In this document: in pieces, positions 49,005-61,631 of the stretch
How the letters are laid out: each line of letters begins with the position of its first letter
Position numbering within the stretch: the first letter of the stretch is position 1
NCBI GenBank assembly: GCA_025266875.1
Contig: JALLLT010000005.1
Span: 930,001 to 994,000 of the forward strand
Source: Fennellomyces sp. T-0311
Lineage: Eukaryota; Mucoromycota; Mucoromycetes; Mucorales; Lichtheimiaceae
Direction: 5' to 3'
Length of the DNA: 64,000 nt
The notes under the pieces: model-generated
The model's input: the letters and a program-made list of their open reading frames with translations, nothing else
What the model was told of the DNA's origin: nothing
The model's database searches: none
Translations under genes and position numbers: made by a program

Positions 49005-49248
49005 TTATATTTTGGCCCGATCCGCGATCCCTTGTTTTGTCACCAATTGCCCAATCGCATTCAAATCCAGTTTATAGTCCTTCAACAGCCACGCTAAAAT
49101 AAAAAAAAAGTATACTTTTTCGCCTTCAAAAACGAAAAAAGTTACGTGTTCGCAAGATGTGTGTGGGTAACCAGATAATTTTTTTTTGCAGTGCTCGGGA
49201 ATATCGGATGAGCCGACGATTACACAAAAACGAGGGACGTGGCGCCAT
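49005..49248 (-). CDS. Small basic two-exon protein (63 aa), unrecognised
   Basis: Exons 49146-49248 and 49005-49093 are joined by a 52-nt intron (GTAACT...TTTTAG); 64 codons with phases in agreement. It begins MAPRPSFLCNRRLIRYSRAL and is strongly basic without acidic residues in the first half, as in mitochondrial proteins. It ends LDLNAIGQLVTKQGIADRAK before Ile. It starts 84 bp after the TMA16 stop codon on the same strand. No family recognised; the mitochondrial location is a guess from composition. Confidence 0.45.
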
Positions 49249-49331
49249 TTCATTATAGAAAGCAAAAAAGCAAAAGGGAAAACAAAACAAACTTCATCGG
49301 CTATTCGACATTTTAAGCAAGTTCCGTGAAC

Positions 49332-50093
49332 TTAGGTTGTGTCCATGTCATTCGCCGGAAGCGTCGGTGCGTCAGATTTGCGATACACTGTCTGCCTTAT
49401 CCTTGGCATGCCATTGACATCGCCATCCCATTCCCGTAACATCCGCACGTTCTTCTCGACCATCAAGTCCGGCAATTCTATATTTGAAACGATCAGAATA
49501 AAAAAAAAACAATTCCCCCTTTTATCGCCCACTCGCTTACCAAAACCCGACTTGTATTCGCTCTCCTCTGATGTTTTTAATGCCGTAAGCAGATCATGTC
49601 GTGGCACCTTTGTCCGATGCCCGCCTTTTTTTCGCTGTTGGTCTAACGCTTCTAGTTCCTCGTCGTGCCGCTTCAGATACCTAAAATAATCCCGCAAAAG
49701 TGTGTTATGGCCTTATTTTCCCATGTTATTAAAATAACTACTTACATATCAATCAGTTCGTATACTTGTGCTTTGGTCGCACACAAAAGTGATTCATCCA
49801 ATGCGTATCGAAACCATAACCATCGCTCGACTATATTTATCGAGTTAGAGCAACACTGAGGCTGAAACAACCCTTGTATACCTTTTGGGTTTGTCGCCGG
49901 CCGTTTGTTTGCTAGTTTGTGGGAGCGCAACGCAACACGAGTCAATTGACGTGCTTTTCGAGAATACGGATGCAGCTCATCTCGATTCTTTATATTTTTC
50001 AAAGTGTGTCGTTTGTTGTTTGGCTATGGATCATTGTTAATTGGAACGCCATAATGCAATGTACATTGCTTTTTATTTCGAATGACTTGCCAT
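49332..50093 (-). CDS. TMA16: Tma16 (translation machinery-associated / 60S biogenesis factor), 171 aa
   Basis: Pre-60S ribosome-associated protein. Five exons: 50091-50093 (the ATG alone), 49882-50023, 49746-49830, 49541-49680, 49332-49477; 172 codons. After the first Met, PNNKRHTLKNIKNRDELHPY and SRKARQLTR match the Tma16 N-terminus. These are followed by ERWLWFRYAL, YLKRHDEELEALDQQRKKG, EYKSGFG and the C-terminal LREWDGDVNGMPRIR. The first intron has a GC donor (ATG|GCAAGT) and an ATAG acceptor, 67 nt. No other nearby ATG keeps the frame. Confidence 0.85.
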
Positions 50094-50469
50094 GATCGAT
50101 CGTTTTTCTGGGGAAAAGAACAAAAAACTATTTTTTTTCTTGCGGGCTGTGAAAATACCGAAACAGGCAAGTGGTTTGTTTTTGGATAAAGGTTGCTCGG
50201 CTCTCCCCTCCTTCATGTTTACTTTTTGTGATATGTGAACTACCACTGGATATTGGGATCATAGATGTATACAGCAATGTTGGGGGTGTCTATTTGGAGA
50301 ATAGATACCGTTACCTAGGTGCCATGGATACGGTAACCTTGGTACCAGATACACATTTTTACAAAGATGTTGAAGGGGATATCGAGTCACAGTGAGTCAG
50401 GCTGGCCCGTGTTGTGTGCGTGCGCGGGCTCGTTCCATTCTCCAAAGAAACCTGTTTGCTTATCCAAGT
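50094..50469. other. Spacer upstream of TMA16
   Basis: TMA16 promoter region. No gene seen. Confidence 0.4.
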
Positions 50470-51500
50470 TTAAATGAATTCGCCGGCCGGATCGGGGTCA
50501 CTATATACGAAACGTTGTAGAGCGGGTGTTCCTGACAAGAGACGGTGTCCGGGACCAGACAGATGTCGCACAAGGTGGCATCGCCCTTTTACATGTACTA
50601 CAAGAACAGTAACTTGACTCGGGCAACGGCGAGCTCATTACATGTGATCCTTTGATGCATAATCGAGTTCTTAGTTTCTAAATGGGTTGTTCTAGTGAAA
50701 ATCGGGGGTACCCCTACTTGGAGAGGGCCTGTGCACCTTATGGCACATGTGAAAAGGGAATTGAACGTTGGGGATAAAACTTTACTTGAACACAAAAAAA
50801 AATGTCCCAACAACGGAGATCGACGTATCGTTTGTCTTGGTATCGTTAATATAGAGAGACAGAGAAATGGTTGCTCGTGATTATTTTGGCAGCTCCCACG
50901 AACCGTCAACTTGAAAGAATGGGTAACTTTCTGTAGTACACGGTCGATCCTGACATGCAACCGACTCGTTCTAGACACCCGAGTACACGTAAGCTAATAG
51001 AAATATCATTCAAATCCCCAAATGATTCACCAATTTTTTTTTAAGAAAAAAGAATGCTTCACACTGAAAATCAGATCATTATCGTCCTTGCCATACATTA
51101 GGTCTGTGCATTCTTTTTTCTCGAGCGTTACACCTTGGCTTGCTTTTCGATAAGATCCGGTATATACCTGGCTGTAACACCATCGGCTAATTCAAACCGT
51201 CTGAAGATCCGGGCAGCGTTGTGCAAAATAACCTTGTTTGCAGGGCGAAAAGGTCTTTTGAGGCTTATTATCCAGTGATCATTGACCGTTGCGAACACTA
51301 GTTACTGCAACCAGATGTGGGTACGTGCCCGCTACTTTTACGGATTCCTATCGCCCAACACTCAACAATGTTGCTATTTTGTACTAGAGCGGAAAAAATA
51401 GATCTTGCTGATATTAATAATGTATGTTCCCTTTCACGAGCGCGAATTGCCGCAAAGGATAGCCAACGGTGCCAAGAAGGATGCATACAGTAGCATAATG
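50470..51500 (-). pseudogene. Relic of an F-box gene homologous to 61632-63560
   Basis: Collinear nucleotide similarity to the C-terminal two thirds of the intact F-box gene: for example 50475-50520 with 61858-61900, 50625-50780 with 61990-62130, 50935-50990 with 62295-62350, and 51095-51115 with 62495-62515. All frames are interrupted. Same strand as the intact copy, so it fits an old tandem duplication. Confidence 0.65.
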
Positions 51501-52849
51501 TACATTTTATTCAAACGGCTAGTAGTTTTCTCTTTTCCGTAGGTACTATATACTGTATGCATTGATGAATTCGCATTCGATAACCTCTTGTCTTAGTCAT
51601 AAGTTGCAGTAAGTGGGTTTGGGCGCTATTAGTGCGCGTTGCACATGATTCTCAAACATATCCAAGTATTTTTGCACCGCATCGCTTTGCTTTTAAACGC
51701 TGCGAATATGCGTACGTAAAGATGTCTGTGTAAGCTTCTATGAAGTTGATACCGACTGTTGTGTAGATATCAGTGTCGTATAATTTACATTTATGAATGA
51801 TCAATTACTTCATGGTAGGCTGATGCCTTGCTAACTGAAAAATACATGCTCGATAAACTTGCTTATAGCCGATGTCATGTTTAGATAGAGTGAGTGTGCT
51901 ATGCCACTTTCTTTTAGAATCTAGAGTACAAGTTTAAGTTCATTCCATCAGAGTACCATCGCTTCGATCTATGGCTTAGCGGCGACTGAGCTAGAAAAGG
52001 TAGCTCTCCCTTTTTCCACAAAGATACCAGCATGCATCACCTACCACACGTCCAAATACACACACTTATTCCTGCCTTGGTCCAATAAGGTATTATTTGA
52101 CACAAATACGAAGTAAGAATGAAGCTAACTCGGTTCCGGAAAGAAAATCGAGGAGCATTCTTCTTTCAATTCTCGTTCTCTTAATAGGAGATCAATGTAC
52201 GTCATACGTGGACCCATGAAAAGGATCTGCCGTGTTTTTGGACGCTGGCTGGTCCTCTGACATCATCATCAACGTGAAAATGCGCCAATCTGTCCTTGGC
52301 GTGGCTCAAAAGATGACAAGGATGGTTTGGATGTGACTGACAACGGTGCATCTTCGTGCTTCCTCAAGAGGAATCCCACGCATAAATCTGAATACGAATA
52401 AGTGTTCCACTTGGTGAATGGTACGCGCGTCCTATTTACTTTTCAATTTGAAGAGATTATGAGCCATTTGCAAAAGCAACTGGGAGGTGGGAGAAATTGT
52501 GTGCGATAAACGACTTAATATAAAGAAAGCAATGACGGATGACATTATTTTCATCTAGGAATTGGCTGTATTAATACATGTACGGCGCTTTTCATAGATA
52601 TACAATGAATAAAAGAAGTACATAATGGAAATAATAGTTTTTAAAGGATTTACATGAGTGGTACTTTTCAAGGCATCACAGCTAAGATCGATAGCTCCCT
52701 TTTGACGGGAGCCACCTCATCATTAGCTCCACTGTCGTGGCTGGCGTGATAATTCGCAGAAAGGTGAATAAAGATAAACATTGAAAGTGAAACAATGAGA
52801 GTGAAGAGCGGCACTCCGTGAAGCACCACTAGATGATGCTCTCTTTTCG
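51501..52849. repeat. Diverged duplicate of 57240-58890
   Basis: 52060-52270 is a single degenerate copy of the 330-bp unit repeated at 57271-58115. 52340-52640 matches 58560-58850, which lies just 3' of the intact PD-(D/E)XK-like gene. A minus-strand coding-like stretch (IHQVEHLFVFRFMRGIPLEE) survives at about 52320-52430. No intact gene. Confidence 0.55.
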
Positions 52850-55330
52850 CGATCCTTTTGGCCCTCGCTTAAGCCTCGTTACTTGTGTTCTGTACCGTTG
52901 ACAGCGGCGGTAGGTAGCGTAATGGAACATATCCAGTTGGTGGTACCTTTGCCTTCATTTCGTCGTACCGCTTTATGATCCTCATTCGGATCTGTACAGC
53001 CAGTTTCTAAATAATAATATCATCAGTAAATTTCCCTTAACAGAGTAAAATCGATTACCTTTATTTGATATAAAGAAACCACGGTGGTTTCCAGACACGG
53101 AATTTTATGCACTCAATCTGGCAAAAGAAACTGACTGATTTCAATCAGTTTGAAGATGGATTGATGGTCGATCATCATCTTGTATGTTGCGCATTCGTAG
53201 CCTAGTTAATCATACGTATCAGCGACCGTAAACACGTCTGTTCGATCCTGATACAAACCATCAACGACGAAAGCATATACTTGAGGTCTTTCAATCTTTT
53301 CCTCGACTAGTTTTGTCAACATCTGTCGTAGCATGAATCCGGCTTTAACTAGACCTTGTCCTTTGGGTTGTTGAGGTTTCTTAACCTCGGCCGCAAACAA
53401 GTCATATCACCATCCTGCGACTTCCGCAAAAGCTGTGAAATCTGGTTGCATAGATCCAGCAGCAGAACTGTAACGACGCATTGGACCTAGCAAATGAGAA
53501 AATCAGTTTTGTTCAACGACGCTGAAATTTTATATATACCCTCATACCAATTAAGCCAAACCGTTTATCAGTTACGAAGATCCAGTATAAAGGGGAGCGG
53601 ATGTGCGAATGTACTAACGTATCTTCATGCACAGCCTTGGTTACTGGTGGCGTAGATGCCATATTATACAGGACTCTGGCGTAAATACGTGCGAACTCAT
53701 TCTTTGTTTTCACAGCACGCAGCTTAACCGAAAGAAGAACGCCTTCTACATCCCATGTGTTCTTTCCTTGGTCCTGTAAAACCTTGATGCCTATAGGTAT
53801 ATGGTCGATTCCTCGCAGTACAAGTGAAGAGATAGAAAGGGATCTGATGCCATATCTGAAAAAAAAAACCCTTAATGGGAAAAAAACAGGGCTGTTTCGA
53901 AAAGTTACGAATATGTATAGAATAGAGCGGTGTAGGCATAATACCAGAGAAATAGACCTGTTTGTGTACATGCTATGTCACAAATATTAAAGACATATGT
54001 CATACATGCATAAGGAGAGCGTCAAACATACATTGGCTCGGCCATCCAGACTGCTCACTGACGGTGAGCCAGCCACGAAGAAGGAGGGTGAGTCAGTGCT
54101 CTGAAGCAATGAATATACCCATTTGATCAGTTTTAATATCGCACTACTCATAAGAATGAACAGCTTACCGCTTTGTTCTCGCTCATTGTAAAGGCCAAAA
54201 AAGAAAAAGGACGGCACGCTGCTTTTATTTTCCCACTGCTGCTTTTTTTGTTTCACTTATGCAACATTGCTATTCTTTCATCACTTCACTGGTGTGAATA
54301 TCCGATTGGTTCCATGCCCAGGTTAAATCTATCACGACATCCAAACCAGTTATGTAAATACCCAATGAAAGCTGTATGACTCATCTTCGGTTTTTGGGTT
54401 TGCCAAGTTCTTGATGGAATCTTGTTTCGTAAAGCCAATCCCTTGGACTGTTTACCTTACACTTACTACTACAGCGTTTAGTTGGGTTTGTTTAGTTGTT
54501 GTACCTTTATAGTAGAGTGTGTTTCTGGCCGCGAATATATCATGCATTGTGCATCTGGAAGCTGTTTATTACCCAAAGCAAAGGATATCACACTTTTAAA
54601 GGCATAATTCAAAGGTAAAGGACCATCAGTTTTCGATGGTCAATGACCATAATATATCATATTTCCCTCCACAAAAAGGTTTTCACGTCAAACCTGGTCT
54701 TGCATTTTTTGATACGAACAGGGATTGATATATCAGGGTTGAGAGCAATGTTGACCAAATCAATGGCTAGCGTCCATTTTATGAAAGTTGAAGGCCGCGT
54801 AAGCTTGCATCTGAAAGGCTATATCCAACCTTGCCTTGATGCCATGAGGTAGCTGAGAATGTCATAGACTGGCTTAGGTAAGGCATGGTAAAACAATGGG
54901 GGGGGGTTGAAACACGTTATAGATTGCTTAGATGAGACAAGGAGACTGGTCGATTGCCTTCAGACCCGCCAAAAATTTTCTGTTATCGTGAATAGTTATT
55001 CTCAGGAAGGACCGTCACTGTCAGTGCTAACGTAGCATTGCAGCCATTTCCTTCATTTTTAAATATGTACTCTGGCCTCGTCTGCTGTATCCGGCAGCGC
55101 CGTCAAATGCTCGGATGTAAAGTATCCTTCGTCTTGCGCCTTTCTCCCATATTCAAGGTGGAATAGGAAGCTTTTATTGGAGATATTCATCTGTAATGAT
55201 CCGTGTCAGAGGTGGTAAAGTTTAACAGCTGTAGCTTTATGATGGCCTCGGTGCATAGATCGGAAGCCATAATGTGCGTAGCTTTTCTGACATATTCCAA
55301 GATTGTGTTGTCCATGACTTAGAGTAATAA
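52850..55330 (-). pseudogene. Decayed copy of the PD-(D/E)XK-like gene
   Basis: Exons homologous to the intact gene at 58894-61069 are recognisable. C-terminal exon: RYDEMK...TGYVPLRYLPPLS, with a TAA where the intact copy has CAA. Nuclease-like exon: AAEVKKPQQPKGQGLVKAGF. Preceding exon: KVLQDQGKNTWDVEGVLLSV. Remnants of exons 4-5 lie at 54980-55200. Upstream exons are missing or scrambled. It keeps the same 57-nt intron-like segment with an in-frame TAA as the intact copy. Confidence 0.7.
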
Positions 55331-57270
55331 ACTAAGTGCGTGATATATCGTGTGTCGGAAATATGCAGCCTTCTTCTTACTTGCCATTCTATATACATTA
55401 GTAAACTGTATGTCTTTGCTCTTCAAAAAGATAGTTGATTTTGTGGTGAAACAACCACAGATGATAATAATAGATGATATTTCCTATCCAATAACACATT
55501 TCGGTTCAACATCATCACGAAGTGTACTTACACAGTAACTTCTCTAGACGGATTAAGGATTACACCGTATAAACAAATGGGATAAACTCAACAGTACATG
55601 GAATTGGCTCCAATATAGCAATGCGGTCATTAAACTGCATGGCGGATGTCAAAGACGCCCTCAGATCCGCGTGATCAGAACAAAGAAAAGGATCCTATAC
55701 GTCCTCTATCCATTCAGGCAATTCTGAAGACGAAACACTATCTAAACTGCCATCGCTGATTCAATACCCAAAAGATAATAAAAAAAAAGCATCGAGCGTT
55801 GCATTCAATAGAGCATATCCGAGACTTCAAAGATACTTTTATAAGTCTCTTTTCATTCTTTATACCGTTGATTCACCTCAGATTTGCCTTCATTTGTAAA
55901 GCGCTTGATTGTGTCAAACTTGATTATTCAATAACGCGTTGCTCGTCTAGAGTGACATGTACTTATTATAATGGAAAACGGTGCACGTACATACAGGGGG
56001 TTTTTAATCGTGACGTCCTATTTCTTGAACTTTGTCCTTCTTTATGGATTGATTGCACAGCGATTAATTGCCATACGGCTCCTGTCGTTGTTCGGATCAA
56101 GAGATAAGGAAATGTGTGCATTATAATCATTATATATTGTTATATGTACTCCATCTCAAGTTTGCGATCAACCTTGATCGTTGAAAAAAACCGTGTATAG
56201 GTACTGTCCAACGAATAAAATGAATAATCAGCTCGGCTCTATTATAATCAGTAGGTATTGCTTAGGTTTTCAGGATAGTATGATGATGATGGATGGGTGG
56301 CGTATAACTAGGCGGTGGTTCTTTGATGTCATCCTCTAATGCCACCGCTTCAGTATGTGCAATGAGATCTAATAGCAATGTCACTCCATCTACAATATAT
56401 AATTTACGCTACTATACGTGATTTCATACTCTTCACGTAATTTGCCTTTAGTTCAAAAGTTATAATTTATTTTGAGAGGTAATAGACCTGCTCCTAAAGG
56501 TACCAGGTCTCTCCCTTGCGGTTCGAAGGTGTTGTTAAATTGTTACAAAAGGATGATAAAATCCATCCTTGAAAAAAAAAAACCATACTGGTGAACGTAA
56601 TTTGCCTTTATGAATGATAAATTTGCTAACGTAAGTAAATGTGCTCACTTATTTCCAATCTCCTGCTTTGATAGAATGGGTGCACTCTATTCTTTGCTTT
56701 TTCAGTGAGTTGGGGCGCTGATTTAGGTGTACTCCATCGAGGTGCCATCACAGTGTCACCAGGAAAACTGCCCTATGCATGAGACTTGCCCTAAATAGAT
56801 CCCGGTGGGATCGCCATTGGCCACAAACGGTTTTTCTTCGACATAAACACTGCTTCTTCGACCTAAACACTTTTCGTTCGACTGCAACATTTTTCTTTCC
56901 CTTACTTAACTACAGAACCTATTATAAATAGCCCCGCTCATAGTTAGCCAGAAAGACAGAGAATACGATAAGACTCATCATCTTCGTCGCAGTTTGTCAA
57001 TCAGTACAACAAAAAGAGCTTCTTTAAGCCTGACATCTCTCACCGCCATTTTTACTTGAGCCAGAGGCTAATCAATCACTTACGACTAGGCCGATAAAGC
57101 CATCACCAACAAACCGGACAGGTATAATTAATTTGATAACACTTAACCTTTTTTATCTTGAGGCGAACCCTCGTGACATGACTGCGGCGCCTGGGGTCAA
57201 AAATATAACCATTCCCTTTCATCACAACGATACTCCACATTCATCACCGACCCACACGTCTACATACGCA
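55331..57270. other. Spacer without supported gene
   Basis: AT-rich. Short frames on the + strand (55350-55538, 55799-56107) have no domain and no splice continuity. Confidence 0.4.
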
Positions 57271-58115
57271 CACCTATTCCTGTCTTGGCCCAAGCAGGTA
57301 TCTTTCGCATAAAGATGAAGAGAGAATGAAGCTGGCCCAGTTTCGAGAAAGAAATCGATGTGCATTTCGTTTCCTTTCTCGCTCTCTTGGTAGGGGTCCA
57401 TTGTGAATGCTATGTGGCCACACACATACACGCAATGGACTGGTGCATATTTGGACGCTGGCATGATACTGCTGCTCAGTATACTGAAGGTAAATGTTGG
57501 CACTTTTCATTTTGCTTCCGTGACAGTTTCCAGTGGATTATTAATGTACGTAATTTCTAGTCTGTTGTATTGCCGGTTGCCGCCAGTGTCCACATATGCA
57601 CACCTATTCCTGTCTTGGCCCAAGCAGGTATCTTTCGCATAAAGATGAAGAGAGAATGAAGCTGGCCCAGTTTCGAGAAAGAAATCGATGTGCATTTCGT
57701 TTTCCTTTCTCGCTCTCTTGGTAGGGGTCCATTGTGAATGCTATGTGGCCACACACATACACGCAATGGACTGGTGCGTATTTGGACGCTGGCATGATAC
57801 TGCTGCTCAGTATACTGAAGGTAAATGTTGGCACTTTTCATTTTGCTTCCGTGACAGTTTCCAGTGGATTATTAATGTACGTAATTTCTAGTCTGTTGTA
57901 TTGCCGGTTGCCGCCAGTGTCCACATATGCACACCTATTCCTGTCTTGGCGCAAGCAGGTATCTTCCGCACAAAGATGAAGAGAGAATGAAGCTGGCCCA
58001 GTTTCGAGAAAGAAATCGACGTGCATTTCGTTTTCCTTTCTCACTCTCTTGGTAGGGGACCATTGTGAATGCTATGTGCGCACATACACGCAATGGACTG
58101 GTGCGTATTTGGATG
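57271..58115. repeat. Tandem repeat, 330-bp unit, about 2.5 copies
   Basis: Units start at 57271, 57601 and 57932 with CACCTATTCCTGTCTTGG. The first two are nearly identical, the third is partial. Short frames inside are repeated with the unit but shift between copies and have no recognisable domain, so the repeat is treated as non-coding. Confidence 0.88.
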
Positions 58116-58893
58116 TTGCCTGTTTCGCTGGCACTGTCACCAACGTGAAGCGTTTCTCCTACTCTTCACATGGCTCAGAAAATGATATAAAGTTTCATTA
58201 TAAGTTATGCAGATAGTTAATTATATAAAGCATGTAGAGTTATATATCGTATTCTCTCTTGACCTCAGTAACAAGTTAACATCTGATTATTTTAAAGTAA
58301 CTGTCTCTTTCCGCTTCGATGCATTTTGAATTGGCTGGTACAATTGATGGAGTCAAAGATATATTCAAGGGAGACAAACTTGTATGGCAAATCTGCTCCT
58401 GGATATGGCTTGGCAAGGCGAAAGCCTTAAAGCAGCAGCACACAAATATTTCTGTGCATCTTTAAATATGTAGCTGTGTTTGTCTATCGTAGAACACCAG
58501 TAATGCTGACGTTGATATCCTATTTTTGAGTGCCAAAGCTCATGTAAGCATCATGCGGAAGTAACTGACAAGGTGTGCTTAGTGCTTTCTTAAGAATGAT
58601 CCCAGGCATACATATGTTTGAGCACGGGTAAGTGTGCCACTTGCTGAATGATGCACACATCAGCTTTACGTTTGAGTTTGAAGAGTGCGAGCTATTAATA
58701 AATGCAGCCAGGAGGAGGGAGAAACTGTGTGCATTGGATACTATTTGATATAAAGAAAGCAATGATGATATTTAGATATTGGCTATACTGATACATATAT
58801 GAACGGTGGTTTTGAAAGATATACAATGAATAAAAAAAAAGTACATAGTGACTTTGGATGAGTGGATGAGTCACAGGTTTCCAGCCATCACAA
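58116..58893. other. 3' flank of the PD-(D/E)XK-like gene
   Basis: Non-coding with a possible decayed frame on the minus strand around 58560-58720, homologous to 52320-52500. No intact gene. Confidence 0.4.
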
Positions 58894-61069
58894 CTAAGAT
58901 TGTTTCTTCTTTTTAACGGGAGCCACCTCAACATTAGATCTACGTCCTCTTTTTGCGACCCTTTGGACTCTTGCTTGAGCCTCGTTACTGTTATCCTGTA
59001 CAGTTGATAGCGGCGGAAGGTAGCGTAATGGAACATATCCAGTTGATGGTGCCTTTGCCTTCATTTCGTCGTACCGCTCTATGATCCTCATTCGGATCTG
59101 TACAGCCAGTTTCTAAATAATAATTCCATCAGTAAATTCCCTTAACAGAGTAAAATCGATTACCTTTATTTGGTATAAAGAAGCCACGGTGGTTTCCAGA
59201 CACGGAATTTTATGCATTCGATCTGGCAAAAGAAACTGACTGATTTCAATCAGTTTAAAGATGAATTGATGGTCGATCACCATCTTGTATGTTGTGCATT
59301 CGTAGCCTAGTTAATCATACGTATCAGTGACTATAAACGCACCTGCCTGATCCTGATACAAACCATCAACAATTAAAGCATATACTTGAGGTCTTTCAAT
59401 CTTTTCCTCGACCAGCTTTGTCAACATTTGACGTAGCATGAATCCAACTTTGACTAGATCCTGTCCTTTGGGTTGTTGCGGTTTCTTAACCTCGACCACA
59501 AACAAGTCAAATCGCCGTCCCGCAACTTCCGTAAAAGCTGTGAAATCTGGTTGCATGGATCCAGCGGATCGTCCTTTGCAGAACTGTAACGATGCATTGG
59601 CCCTAGCAAATGAGAAAATCAGTTATGCTCATAGATACTGACACTTTGTATGTCCTCATACCAATTAAAGCCAAACTGCTTATCAGTTGCAAAGATCCAA
59701 TGCAAAGGGGAATGTAGGTGCGAATGTACTAACGTATCTTCATGCACAGCCTTGGTTACTGATGGCGTGGATGCCATATCATACAGAACCCTGGCGTAAA
59801 TACGTGAAAACTCATTCTTTGTTTCCGCTGCACGCAGCTTAACCGAAAGCAGAACGTCCTCTACATCCCATGTGTTCTTTTCTTGGTCCTGCAAAACCTT
59901 GATGCCGGCGAATTTATCAGAAAAACGCAAATTAATACCACGTCAAAAAGCAGCTTACTTTTAAAACCTCTTTGCCCCACAACGAAGCTGTGTCCGAAAG
60001 ACACTCATACTGGTCTTGGCGGTTCAATTCCAGTCGTACTGGCTTACTGGTAAAGGGCGAAGCAAGGTCATCAATGCTGAACAAGTAAACGCAATCAAGA
60101 CTCCTAGGTGGTCAAGTATTGGAAGGTTAGTCTTGCTCTTAATAGTGACAGACAATAAAATGAGCGACACTCACAATGCGCGAATGGCTTTCATGTTTTT
60201 ATCGGGTTTGGCGTTTTCATCAAAGGAGTGCTTTCGGTATGCATTTAACGCTTTGGTCATATCAATGACATCGTTCTCCTCGGAAAGGACCGTCCACTAA
60301 AGAAATATGCTTAGCAATGGAGCCGTTACCTTCATTCTTACGTACCTTGTCTTCTTCTTTTATCTCTGGCAACATTCTCAAATATTCGGACTCAAAAGTG
60401 TCCTTGGTCTTCCGATTTTCTTTTATATCTAAGGTAGAATAGGACGCTTCTTTTGAGGGATTCCATTCATCATCACCGCTGGAAATAATAGATTAAACAG
60501 TCAGCACACGAGGACATTCACGATATGAGGCAGTTAACCTTTCTTGTGATCTTTCAGAGGAATATTCTGATAGGGATGATCTTGTTGACAGCGACGATGA
60601 TTGTGCTACTGCTATCAACTATGTTGCCAATGACACATAAAAAAAGCGAGTGAGTGATCGTTCGCTTTAAATACATGTGTTTTTTACCTCGTTATTCACT
60701 GTACATGAGCAAATTAGCCTTTATTCTTCCCAAGAGATCGTTAATTTACTTACCACATTTTTTATCATGTTGAAGCTGGCTCTTGAACCTAGCGTTTTGT
60801 GCCCAGAACAAATGCGCCCTGTTCGAGTCCAGGATAGCATACTTTAACTTTTTGACCATATACGCCCATTGTTTGTAATTGGTCCTTCTTTTATTCGATG
60901 CAAGGCGATTGATGACATTTTTGAAAGTAGCATTAATAATGTCAGGACCATGCTCTTCATAGCGGCGGAAGAATGCTTCAATGTCAAACGACTGGTGATT
61001 GTTTTTCAGATATTCATAAATGGAGTTATCTAAGGGAGGAAATAGTTCTGGAGTTTTTTTGTGATCCAT
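58894..61069 (-). CDS. Uncharacterised nuclear protein with PD-(D/E)XK-like motif (about 540 aa, 10 exons)
   Basis: Reconstructed from ATG 61069: exon 1 60754-61069 (MDHKKTPELFPPLDNSIYEY), a short exon VNNE, a Ser-rich exon, EWNPSKEASYSTLDIKENRK, WTVLSEENDVIDMTKALNAY, FTSKPVRLELNRQDQYECLS, KNTWDVEDVLLSVKLRA, and an exon with QPDFTAF...FDLFVVEVKKPQQ. The last two are CTTYKMVIDHQFIFKLIEIS and a C-terminal exon (TGYVPLRYLPPLSTV) ending with the basic KKKKQS. PDF followed by EVKK resembles the catalytic signature of PD-(D/E)XK nucleases, but the fold is unproven. A 57-nt segment with in-frame TAA must be spliced out (GTTTGT...ACTAG) to link VDG to YEC. A decayed paralogue lies at 52850-55330. Confidence 0.65.
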
Positions 61070-61631
61070 CTTTGAAGTGATCGCGGTGATGTACGTCGCG
61101 GAATGAGTAAAGGTAAAGTGACAGAAAGTTGGGTATCACGCGGATGGATTTTTGAGCATCGCATGACCCTAGTAGTTCTTGTACGAGTCAAGTCAAACAC
61201 ATACACTAATAGACACTCACATTCCCTCAAATCCTCGTAATCCGCACCTCTTAGAAAACTCCATCGCTCTCAGAAGAGGTGAGCATTATAGCGCCCGTAT
61301 TATGATACGCAGCAGCGTGTAGCATCAAGAAGCAAAATATTTCCTTACTTGAATACCACAGTACCAACTGGTAAGTTCAACAATCAATATATGTGAGCGG
61401 GGCGAGTGGAAAGTAACAAAGGGCATTATATGCAGACTAGCCAATAGATTATACGTTGGTTTTTGTTCTGCCGCGAATACCATATGCGTCGTTTCATATT
61501 CTATATATCCAATCTCGTTGTAGTTAGTCATATTGTAAACAATGACACTTGACACTTTTAATATTTGATGATTGCAATTACAGTGACGGAAATGGTGTGA
61601 TATGGTATGTATTTATAGCAATGAGGGGATG
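61070..61631. other. Spacer between F-box gene and PD-(D/E)XK-like gene
   Basis: Promoter side of the gene at 58894-61069 and 3' flank of the F-box gene. No supported gene. Confidence 0.4.

Noticed and set aside
57222..58044. Overlapping small proteins of 60-94 codons in both strands
   Set aside because: They repeat with the 330-bp unit, change frame between units and have no domain.
59290..59320. A 14-nt GTATGATTAACTAG intron in the PD-(D/E)XK-like gene
   Set aside because: Too short to splice and gives the wrong frame; the 57-nt intron with the same acceptor restores the frame.
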